DNA of 64,000 nucleotides. It comes from Chloroflexota bacterium (lineage in GTDB: Bacteria; Chloroflexota; Chloroflexia; Thermomicrobiales; UBA6265). The translations under genes were made by a program, and so were the position numbers. The notes beneath the pieces were generated by a model. The model was not told the DNA's origin and made no database searches. It saw only the letters and a list, made by a program, of their open reading frames with translations. This document shows positions 1 to 7,022 of the stretch, one piece after another; position 1 is the stretch's first letter, and every line of letters begins with the position of its first letter. The stretch spans positions 1 through 64,000 of the forward strand of contig JAEWEG010000037.1 of the NCBI GenBank assembly GCA_023389575.1. Reading direction: 5' to 3'.

Positions 1-566
1 TGTCGCGCCGATGCCAACGGAGACAGTAGTCCGCCCAGGTAATGTCCCAGCATGGTCGGCTGGATCGCCTTGCCACCGGCGAACCCAGGCATCAGCGTCA
101 CCGCGTGCGCCTCGGCCAGAGCCTGCACCGAACGCGACAGCGCGCTCACTCCAACGATCACATCCAGCAATCGCTCGCGCCACGCCATTCGACCAGCGGT
201 GGCCAGCCACTCCTCTCGAGAGAGGCCGAGCGTCGCGACACCAGCCACGGTTGGCGGCAGCGACGACTCCACCCGCTCCTCCAGCGCATCGATCTGGCGC
301 CGCGCGGGCTGTCCCTCCGAGTGATCCTGCTGGGCGGCCGCGCGTTGGAGCGACTGGCCAATCGCCGACAGCGCGGCGTCATCGATAACCTCCGACCTGC
401 GCAGTTCGACGGCATGGGCCGCCATCACGGACCACAACGCGGGCTGGATGGGACCACCGGATCGGGACTCTTGTCTTTCCCCGTCGCTGCCCGGTGTCGG
501 CTCCGTTGGAGCACCGCTCCTGCCGATGTAGCTGAGGATATTCGTCATTCGTGCGTCGTCAGTCAT
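1..566 (-). CDS. Argininosuccinate-lyase-like protein (fumarase/aspartase superfamily), truncated at left edge
   Basis: An open frame runs leftward from an ATG at 564-566 to the window edge without a stop (188 codons visible). The start has AGGTGA ten bases upstream. Around residue 158 it reads LMPGFAGGKAIQPTMLGHYL, which lines up with the segment around MPGYTHLQRAQPVLLAHHML of the genuine ArgH at 9466-10935. The visible part is therefore the N-terminal half of a lyase-1 fold protein. The preceding helices (VELRRSEVIDDAALSAIG) fit the same fold, but the first 40 residues are unlike ArgH and look disordered. The catalytic signature loop would lie beyond the edge, so enzyme activity cannot be judged. 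It is transcribed divergently from the BMP/ABC importer at 875-5669. It could be a paralogue acting on another amidine or succinyl-type substrate. Confidence 0.7.
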   Translation of the reverse strand, partial: MTDDARMTNILSYIGRSGAPTEPTPGSDGERQESRSGGPIQPALWSVMAAHAVELRRSEVIDDAALSAIGQSLQRAAAQQDHSEGQPARRQIDALEERVESSLPPTVAGVATLGLSREEWLATAGRMAWRERLLDVIVGVSALSRSVQALAEAHAVTLMPGFAGGKAIQPTMLGHYLGGLLSPLASAR

Positions 567-874
567 GGAATGGAAATCACCTGATCGTGGAACCGCGACA
601 TCGCGAGGCGTGCGATCGCGTGGGCATCTGTCCTGTGGATTGGGTGCTGGACCGTCGTTAACGCGCCTGTCGGAGGCGCCCTATGGCCCGCGGAGCCCAA
701 TCCAGGTGCGCAAAGTATGGACGGTGCGCCAGATTCCTGCTTCATGGCCCATTCGTCGCCGGTGGGGGTTAGCTGGTACCATGCCGCTTGAAACCGCAGG
801 CAAACGGCCAATGCGACGGTCTACGTACAGGTGATACGCGCCGCCTCGTGGCGTGAACTGATGGAGGGGTAAGA
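567..874. other. Divergent intergenic region between lyase-like gene and ABC importer
   Basis: This 308-base gap must hold the promoters for both flanking genes. I see a short hairpin (GCGCCT, five-base loop, AGGCGC at 663-679) but no convincing paired -35/-10 set. No coding frame here has ribosome-site support. Confidence 0.4.
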
Positions 875-1963
875 ATGGCAGGCATCACCCGTTTCGACGC
901 TCGAATCAACCGGCGCCGGCTGCTTGCGGCCTCTGGTGGCATCGCCCTCGGGGCAAGCTTCCTTGGTCGCGGAATCCCGGCGCTCGCCCAGGACCAGGTC
1001 ATCGCGACCCTCGTCACCGACACCGCTGGCATCGGCGACCAGAACTTCAATGACCTCGCCAACGCGGGTGGCGAACGCGCCGCCGAGGAGCTCGGTATCG
1101 ACTGGCGCGTCCTTGAGAGCCAGACCCAGGCCGACTACGTCACCAACCTCACGCTTGCCGTCGAACAGGGCCAGGTCGCCGTTCCCAATGGCTTCCTGCT
1201 CGTCGACGCCGTCGCCGAGGTGGCGCCGCAGTTCCCGGACAAGTACTTCGTCTTCATCGACGCGGTCGCCGAGTTCGAGAACGTCCAGAACTACCTGTTC
1301 AAGGAAAACGAGGGCGCGTTCCTCGGCGGTATCCTCGCCGGGCTCGCCACGCAGACCGGCCAGACCGGCATGGTCGGCGGTATTCGCGTGCCGCCAGTGA
1401 TGCGCTACGAAGTCGGGTTCGCCGCTGGCCTCGCCACCGTCAATCCGGATGCCACCTTCACGGTGTCCTACGCCGACGACTTCGAGGATCCCAACCTCGG
1501 CAAGGAATTGACCAGCGCGCTGTATGACGGTGGCGCCGACATCGTCCTCTCCGCCGCTGGTCGCACCGGCACGGGCTGCTTCGACGCCGCCAATGAAAAG
1601 GGCCCGGGCTTCTGGGTGGTGGCGGCCGACACCGATCAGGCGCATCTCGGTCCGGACGCGCAGCTCTGCTACGTCAAGAAGGGCGTCGACGAGGCGGTCT
1701 TCCAGGGCGTCGAGCACGTCGTGAACGGCACGTTCGAGGGTGGCATCTTCAACCTGGCCCTGGCCGACGGTGGCATGGACCTGCTTGGCATTCACGCCTC
1801 GATCGACCCGTCCTTCGCCGACGTGGTCGCCGCCTACAAGCAGGCCATCATCGATGGCACGATCGTGGTCCCGGCCGACGACGATGAACTCGCCGCGTTC
1901 GTCCCGACCCCGCTCGAGGGCACGACACCTTCCGCGAGCCCGGTCGCCACGCCGGCGTCCTGA
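875..1963 (+). CDS. BMP-family ABC transporter substrate-binding protein (nucleoside-type), Tat-exported
   Basis: This is the periplasmic/extracytoplasmic binding protein of an ABC importer. The ATG at 875 follows GGAGGGG. The N-terminus has a twin-arginine motif (NRRRLLAA, residues 12-19), a hydrophobic stretch and a likely signal peptidase site after ALA at residue 38. There is no lipobox cysteine, so it is probably released or membrane-held in another way. VTDTAGIGDQNFNDLANAG just after the signal is the hallmark opening of the Bmp/PnrA (Med) family, whose characterised members bind purine nucleosides. The last 20 residues are a Thr/Pro/Ser-rich tail. The ATPase and two permeases follow in order, so the substrate is inferred to be a nucleoside or related base. 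Length (362 aa) is normal. Confidence 0.88.
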   Translation: MAGITRFDARINRRRLLAASGGIALGASFLGRGIPALAQDQVIATLVTDTAGIGDQNFNDLANAGGERAAEELGIDWRVLESQTQADYVTNLTLAVEQGQVAVPNGFLLVDAVAEVAPQFPDKYFVFIDAVAEFENVQNYLFKENEGAFLGGILAGLATQTGQTGMVGGIRVPPVMRYEVGFAAGLATVNPDATFTVSYADDFEDPNLGKELTSALYDGGADIVLSAAGRTGTGCFDAANEKGPGFWVVAADTDQAHLGPDAQLCYVKKGVDEAVFQGVEHVVNGTFEGGIFNLALADGGMDLLGIHASIDPSFADVVAAYKQAIIDGTIVVPADDDELAAFVPTPLEGTTPSASPVATPAS

Positions 1964-1978
1964 TCTTTCGCCGCATTC

Positions 1979-2028
1979 CACCGCTGAGTGGCGGTGACAG
2001 TGGAGCGGAGGCGATCGCCTCCGCTCCA
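1979..2028 (+). promoter_or_regulatory. Tandem intercistronic hairpins, including a perfect 28-bp palindrome
   Basis: Two inverted repeats fill the gap between the binding-protein stop and the ATPase start. The first is CACCGC/GCGGTG (1979-1984 and 1991-1996). The second is a perfect 28-base palindrome at 2001-2028 (TGGAGCGGAGGCGA and its complement). No T-run follows, so partial termination or mRNA stabilisation favouring the binding protein is more likely than a full terminator. Confidence 0.65.
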
Positions 2029-2045
2029 TCGAGGCCGGCATCCCC

Positions 2046-3599
2046 ATGACTCACCCCCCGGACACCACATCCACGCCACCCGCCGTGGTTATGCGCGATG
2101 TCGTCAAGCGCTTCCCCGGCGTCGTTGCCAACGACGGCGTGAACCTTTCCGTCAACGCGGGTGAAATCCATGCCCTGCTTGGTGAGAACGGCGCGGGCAA
2201 GTCCACCCTGATGAACCTGCTCTTTGGTCTCTACAACCCCGACGAGGGGCAGATCGAGATCAACGGAAAGCCGGTCACCTTCCACAACACGCGCGACGCC
2301 GCGAAGGCCGGACTCGGCATGGTCCATCAGCACTTCATGCTGATCCCAGGTTTCACCGTCGCCGAGAACGTCATCCTCGGGAACGAAGGGCCCGACACCC
2401 TCCTCGATCGGGAAGCGGCCTCGCGCAAGGTCGGCGAAATCGCCGCCTCGTACGGTCTCAACGTCGACCCGAATGCCCGTGTCCAGGACCTGCCCGTCGG
2501 ACTCCAGCAGCGTGTCGAAATCCTCCGCGCCCTCTATCAGGGCAGCCGCATCCTGATCCTGGACGAACCCACCGCCCTGTTGACCCCGCAGGAAGTCGAC
2601 GACCTGTACGTCATTCTGCGACGGCTCAAGGACGACGGCGGCACCATCATCTTCATCACCCACAAGCTGCGCGAGGTCGCGAATGTCAGCGACCGGGTGA
2701 CCGTCATCCGGCGCGGCAAAACGATTGGAACCCGGACCACCGCGGAAACCACGCCTCACGAACTGGCCGAACTGATGGTCGGCCGCGAGGTGCTGCTTCG
2801 CGTCGACCGTCCACCCGCCAGCCCTGGCGAGGCCATCCTTGAGGGCAGGAATCTTGTCTGCACCAACAATCACGGCGCGACCACGCTCGACGTGGCGTCA
2901 ATCCAGCTCCGCCGGGGTGAAATCCTTGGCGTCTGCGGCATCGAAGGCAACGGCCAGGCGGAGCTGATTGAAGTCCTTTCCGGCATGCGCGCTCCCGATT
3001 CGGGAACCCTCGAAATCCACGGCAAGAACGTGGTCGGGCAGAACACCACCGGATTCCGGCGGGCGGGAGTCTCCTATATTCCCGAGGACCGCCAGAGTCG
3101 CGGCCTCGTCCTCGACTTCCCGCTTTGGGAAAACGTCCTCATCGGGAACACGGAGCGCAAGGGGTTCGTCCAGAAGGGCATCGTCCGCCAGCGCTGGATC
3201 CAGCAACTCACCTCGAGCCTGATGGAGAAGTTCGATGTCCGCGCGCCGTCGCCAATGACACCGGCGAGCGCCCTCTCCGGCGGCAACCAGCAGAAACTGA
3301 TCATCGCCCGCGAACTCCATCGCGATCCAGATATCGTTCTGGCCATCCAGCCAACGCGTGGCCTCGACGTGGGAGCCATCGAATTCGTCCATCGCAGCCT
3401 GGTGGAAGCCCGCGACGCGGGAAAGGCGGTCATGTTGCTCTCGTTCGACCTCGACGAAATCCTGGACCTGAGCGACCGGATCGTCGTCCTCACGGAAGGG
3501 AAGATCGTCGGCGACATGCCAGGCAATGAGGCCGACCGTGGCCAACTTGGGCTGCTGATGGGCGGGCGCGCCGCGGAAACCGCGAGGGCGGCGGACTGA
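2046..3599 (+). CDS. ABC transporter ATP-binding protein, two fused ATPase domains (nucleoside/sugar type)
   Basis: This cytoplasmic subunit powers the importer. The first domain has a canonical Walker A (GENGAGKST, residues 47-55), a signature-like LPVGLQQRVE near 150 and Walker B LILDEPTA. The second domain has a degenerate Walker A (GIEGNGQAE) but an intact signature LSGGNQQK and IQPTRGLD. That asymmetry is usual in the RbsA/YufO class of double ATPases paired with BMP-type binding proteins. At 517 aa the length is typical. The start ATG at 2046 comes 82 bases after the binding-protein stop, beyond the palindrome. The permease gene begins 40 bases downstream. Confidence 0.92.
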   Translation: MTHPPDTTSTPPAVVMRDVVKRFPGVVANDGVNLSVNAGEIHALLGENGAGKSTLMNLLFGLYNPDEGQIEINGKPVTFHNTRDAAKAGLGMVHQHFMLIPGFTVAENVILGNEGPDTLLDREAASRKVGEIAASYGLNVDPNARVQDLPVGLQQRVEILRALYQGSRILILDEPTALLTPQEVDDLYVILRRLKDDGGTIIFITHKLREVANVSDRVTVIRRGKTIGTRTTAETTPHELAELMVGREVLLRVDRPPASPGEAILEGRNLVCTNNHGATTLDVASIQLRRGEILGVCGIEGNGQAELIEVLSGMRAPDSGTLEIHGKNVVGQNTTGFRRAGVSYIPEDRQSRGLVLDFPLWENVLIGNTERKGFVQKGIVRQRWIQQLTSSLMEKFDVRAPSPMTPASALSGGNQQKLIIARELHRDPDIVLAIQPTRGLDVGAIEFVHRSLVEARDAGKAVMLLSFDLDEILDLSDRIVVLTEGKIVGDMPGNEADRGQLGLLMGGRAAETARAAD

Positions 3600-3639
3600 T
3601 GAAGCACATCCCGCACCTTCCGCTCGAAAGGGCACTGCC

Positions 3640-4773
3640 ATGAGCATCCGCCCGGGAAGCGCCGTCATCAATGCCCTCGGCTCCATTCTCGCGGTCGTCG
3701 TCGCGCTCCTCATCGGCGCGATCGTTATCGTCATCTCCGGCCACAACCCCTGGGATGCCTACACCGCCCTCGCCGAAGGGGCGCTCGGAAGCCGTCGGGG
3801 TCGGGCCGAGACGCTGGTCTACGCCGCGCCACTCCTGCTTGGCGGGCTGGCGTTCGCGGTCGCCGCGCGCTCCGGCCTGTTCAACATCGGCATCGAAGGC
3901 CAGCTCGTCATGGGCGGGTTCGCCGCCGCGCTCATTGGCGCCTCTGACTGGGGACTCGCGCAACCGGTGCACATCACCCTCGCGCTGGTCGCCGCCATCA
4001 TCGCCGGAGGGATCTGGGGAGCGATTCCCGGCGCCCTAAAGGCCTTCACCGGCGCTCACGAAGTCATCACCACGATCATGCTCAACTACCTCGCGTTCCG
4101 GCTCATCACCTACCTCGTCCAGAAACGCTCGGACGTCCTGCCCGTCGACCCGCAGGTGCAGGGGACGGAACGCGTGCTTGACAGCGCGCGCCTGCCGATT
4201 TTGCTCGACCGCACCCGGCTCCATATGGGCGTGCTCATCGCGGTCATCGCGGCGATCCTGATCTGGTTCGTCCTGTTCAAGACCACGTTTGGCTACAAGG
4301 TGCGAACCGTCGGCCTCTCCGAAGGCGCATCACGGTACGGCGGCATCCACTGGGGCCTCACCGTCACCCTCGCCATGGGCGTCGCGGGCGCGCTCGCCGG
4401 TCTGGCGGGCGCCGGGGAGTCGCTCGGTCTCCACGGACGTCACAGCGCCACCCCGCCCGGGCTCGGATTCACCGCCATCGCCGTCGGTCTCGTCGGTCGC
4501 AACCACCCCATCGGCGTTATCTTCTCCGCCCTGCTATTCGGGCTCCTCAGCGCGGGAGCGCCATCGATGCAGGCGAACGCGGGCGTCAGCCGGGAAATCG
4601 TGCTGGTCCTCCAGGGCCTCGTCATCCTCGCGGTCGCCGCCTTCGAAGCCATGAACCGCCTTCCATGGTTCCGCAAACTCACCAACCCACCCGCTCCGTC
4701 CGGTGGGGATCGCGCCAGCGCGATTGGCATGGCTCCGGAAATCGAATCTCGCCCCGCCCCGCCGGCGCTTTAG
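3640..4773 (+). CDS. ABC transporter permease (BPD_transp_2 family), first of two
   Basis: This 377-residue integral membrane protein has about nine hydrophobic segments. It carries the branched-chain/nucleoside permease signature AARSGLFNIGIEGQLVMGGF near residue 75, typical of YufP/NupP-like permeases. The C-terminal 30 residues are a Pro/Ala-rich cytoplasmic tail. It lies 40 bases after the ATPase gene and 11 bases before the second permease, so the genes are presumably co-transcribed. With the next gene it should form the heterodimeric channel of the importer. Confidence 0.9.
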   Translation: MSIRPGSAVINALGSILAVVVALLIGAIVIVISGHNPWDAYTALAEGALGSRRGRAETLVYAAPLLLGGLAFAVAARSGLFNIGIEGQLVMGGFAAALIGASDWGLAQPVHITLALVAAIIAGGIWGAIPGALKAFTGAHEVITTIMLNYLAFRLITYLVQKRSDVLPVDPQVQGTERVLDSARLPILLDRTRLHMGVLIAVIAAILIWFVLFKTTFGYKVRTVGLSEGASRYGGIHWGLTVTLAMGVAGALAGLAGAGESLGLHGRHSATPPGLGFTAIAVGLVGRNHPIGVIFSALLFGLLSAGAPSMQANAGVSREIVLVLQGLVILAVAAFEAMNRLPWFRKLTNPPAPSGGDRASAIGMAPEIESRPAPPAL

Positions 4774-4784
4774 GGAAGGCTGAC

Positions 4785-5669
4785 ATGGGAGACTTCTTCA
4801 CCATCGCACTGCTCACCGCCACCCTCCGGATGGCGACCCCACTCGTCTTCGCCGCCATGGGCGGGCTGCTATCCGAGCGCTCTGGCGTGATGAACATCGC
4901 TCTCGAAGGGATGATGCTCATCGGCGCGTTCTTCTCAGTGGCGGGTACCTACTGGACCGGCACGCCGTGGCTGGGCGTCCTCATCGGCATCGCCTGCGCG
5001 GCGGTCGCCGGTCTCATCCACGCCTTCTGGTGCATCACGCTCCGCGGCAACCAGATAGTCGCCGGCACCGCGATCAACCTGATCGCCGCCGGGCTCACCG
5101 CCTTCCTCATCCAGCTCATCTGGGGCCGCGCCGGTGGATCTGATTCAGTCGAAAAACTGCCGAACGTCTTTGGCGGGGTAAACATCCTCGTTATTCTCGC
5201 CTTCGCGGTGGTGCCGCTGGTTCACGTCTATCTGTTTCGCACACGCCAGGGACTTCACACCATGGCTTCCGGCGAGAGCCCCCAGGCGGCCGAAAGCGTC
5301 GGCATCGATGTCACCCGGAACCGGTACATCGCCGTCGTCACCAGCGGCGCGCTGGCGGGCCTGGGTGGAGCGTTCCTTTCCATTGGAAACCTCTCGTACT
5401 TCACGCTCGACATGACCGCCGGGCGAGGCTTCATCGCATTGGCCGCCGTCATCATCGGCGGTTGGACCCCCTTCGGGGCGGCGGCCGCCGCGCTGCTGTT
5501 CGGAGCGGCGCAGGCGGTTCAGATCCAGGCCCAGGCAACCCCCGGATTCCCCATCTCGTCCGATCTCCTGGTCGCGCTGCCGTACCTGCTCACCCTCATC
5601 GCGGTCACCGGATTGATCCGCGGCTCCACCGGTCCCGCCGGGCTTGGCAAGCACGCCAGCGCGCATTGA
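4785..5669 (+). CDS. ABC transporter permease (BPD_transp_2 family), second of two
   Basis: This is a 294-residue membrane protein. I start it at the ATG at 4785, which follows GGGAAGG closely and comes 11 bases after the first permease stop. The open frame extends upstream to 4665, but that part overlaps the first permease and has no matching conservation. The motif LLSERSGVMNIALEGMMLIG (residues 23-42) is the characteristic permease loop that pairs with the ATPase. GRGFIALAAVIIGGWTP near residue 215 is the second conserved segment. It completes the operon 875-5669. Confidence 0.9.
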   Translation: MGDFFTIALLTATLRMATPLVFAAMGGLLSERSGVMNIALEGMMLIGAFFSVAGTYWTGTPWLGVLIGIACAAVAGLIHAFWCITLRGNQIVAGTAINLIAAGLTAFLIQLIWGRAGGSDSVEKLPNVFGGVNILVILAFAVVPLVHVYLFRTRQGLHTMASGESPQAAESVGIDVTRNRYIAVVTSGALAGLGGAFLSIGNLSYFTLDMTAGRGFIALAAVIIGGWTPFGAAAAALLFGAAQAVQIQAQATPGFPISSDLLVALPYLLTLIAVTGLIRGSTGPAGLGKHASAH

Positions 5670-5971
5670 AATCCGCGGTGAGCCGGGTGCCACCTACACC
5701 ACCGGGGCATTTCGTCGCGGGTTTTACTGGATTACGACAGGATTAGAACCGCGAAAGACGATAAAATGGCTATCGGTGTCGTAAGATATTGGTGATGAGC
5801 GCCATTCAGGACTCATGGGCCATGCGTCCCGAATGGCCCGATCTGGGATGGGAATGTCACCCTGCTACATCTCGATCCAGCCCGGCAGGCGTTCGGCTCA
5901 CGACCTTCGCAGGCAGCCAGGCACGCTCGCGGCGTGCGGTTCCGATGAACTACAGGAAAGTGGTGTTACTC
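5670..5971. other. Intergenic region between importer operon and NarL-type regulator
   Basis: About 300 bases lie between the permease stop and the regulator start. AT-rich -10-like hexamers are present (TAAAAT at 5762-5767, TAAGAT at 5782-5787), but neither has a good -35 partner. No clear terminator for the importer operon is seen. Confidence 0.35.
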
Positions 5972-6730
5972 ATGGCGGATGTGATTCGGGTGATCGTTAT
6001 CGAACGCGAACCGCTGTATCGCCATGGCCTGGTCGCGGTGCTGGATTCCCTCGAAGCGATCGAGGTTGCCGGCAGCGCCGACTCCGTGGAGTCCGGCTAC
6101 AAACTCGCCGATGAGGTCTCGCCGTCCGTCGCCCTCGTCGGAACCAACCTTACCGAGTCCCCTGGGCTCTCCTTCGCGGCCGAAATGCGCCGTCGATACC
6201 CGGCCATCGCCACGATCGTCATCGCTTCCCACGAAAGCGACGACGAACTGTTCGCGGCCATCCGGGCGGGAGCGGCGGCCTACTCCGGGCGCAATCTGGA
6301 CGAGGAAACCCTGCTCGAATTGGTGACCCGCGCCGCCACCGGTGAGTACGTCATCAACGAGCAACTGCTCAGCAAGCCGTATGTCGCGGCCCGTGTGCTC
6401 GATCAGTTCCGCAACAATGTCACCTCCGATGCCGCTCTCAGCCATGCCTTCATGCCCCTCACCGACCGTGAGCTCGAAATCCTTCGCAAGGTGAGCGAGG
6501 GCATGACCAACGCCGAAATCGGCTACGCCCTCGGTATCAGCGCCCAGACCGTCAAGAACCACGTCACGTCCATCCTTCGCAAGCTGGCCGTGAACGACCG
6601 TACCCAGGCCGTGGTGACCGCGCTTCGCCGCGGCTGGATCACCATCGACGAAACGCCGGAGAGCGAGAATGGAGCGGGCATGACCTCGACTCCCACCAGC
6701 CGCCTGGGAACGCGCTCCAGCAACAACTAG
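5972..6730 (+). CDS. NarL/FixJ-type regulator with degenerate (phosphosite-less) receiver domain
   Basis: This predicted transcription regulator has a receiver-like domain at residues 5-120 and a LuxR-type helix-turn-helix at about 165-225 (LTDRELEILRKVSEGMTNAE and LGISAQTVKNHV). The start is taken at ATG 5972, preceded by AGGAAAG; an in-frame ATG at 5945 is possible. The fold of the receiver is intact but its chemistry is not. The phospho-acceptor Asp is replaced by Gly57 (VALVGTNL), one acidic-pocket Asp by Arg12 (IEREPLY), and the conserved Lys by Arg (AYSGRN). It should therefore respond to something other than phosphorylation, or act constitutively. It is followed by a terminator and then the CoxL-like gene. 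No histidine kinase is nearby. Confidence 0.85.
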   Translation: MADVIRVIVIEREPLYRHGLVAVLDSLEAIEVAGSADSVESGYKLADEVSPSVALVGTNLTESPGLSFAAEMRRRYPAIATIVIASHESDDELFAAIRAGAAAYSGRNLDEETLLELVTRAATGEYVINEQLLSKPYVAARVLDQFRNNVTSDAALSHAFMPLTDRELEILRKVSEGMTNAEIGYALGISAQTVKNHVTSILRKLAVNDRTQAVVTALRRGWITIDETPESENGAGMTSTPTSRLGTRSSNN

Positions 6731-6777
6731 CGAGCATCCCGAGCGTCGATCAAACACCCACCATCAACGGCGCAGAG

Positions 6778-6809
6778 AGCCCAGCGAGCCACCGGCTTGC
6801 TGGGCTTTT
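6778..6809 (+). terminator. Rho-independent terminator after the NarL-type regulator
   Basis: AGCCCAGC (6778-6785) pairs with GCTGGGCT (6799-6806) around a 13-base loop, ending in TTTT. It lies 48 bases after the regulator stop. Confidence 0.8.
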
Positions 6810-6906
6810 CCGTTCGCGCGGAACGCCGGCGATCCTGGACCGCTGCTTCAGGTCAAGGCGCGACCCACCGGACCTTCGCGGTTCGTGACCTTTTCCACGT
6901 CCCGCA

Positions 6907-6935
6907 TTGACCCGATTCCCCCTTGCGGGGACAAT
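6907..6935 (+). promoter_or_regulatory. Sigma-70-like promoter of the CoxL-like gene
   Basis: TTGACC (6907-6912) is followed by a 17-base spacer and GACAAT (6930-6935). Transcription would begin near 6942, about 80 bases before the start codon at 7023. The spacer and hexamers fit a housekeeping promoter, but this is pattern matching only. Confidence 0.5.
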
Positions 6936-7022
6936 ACCCAACATCAAGATGGGAAACGGAACTGGCCCGGCGCACCTCAGGCGACCGGTCCAGAAAGCAA
7001 GGTCGATGGGAGAGTTCCTCGC

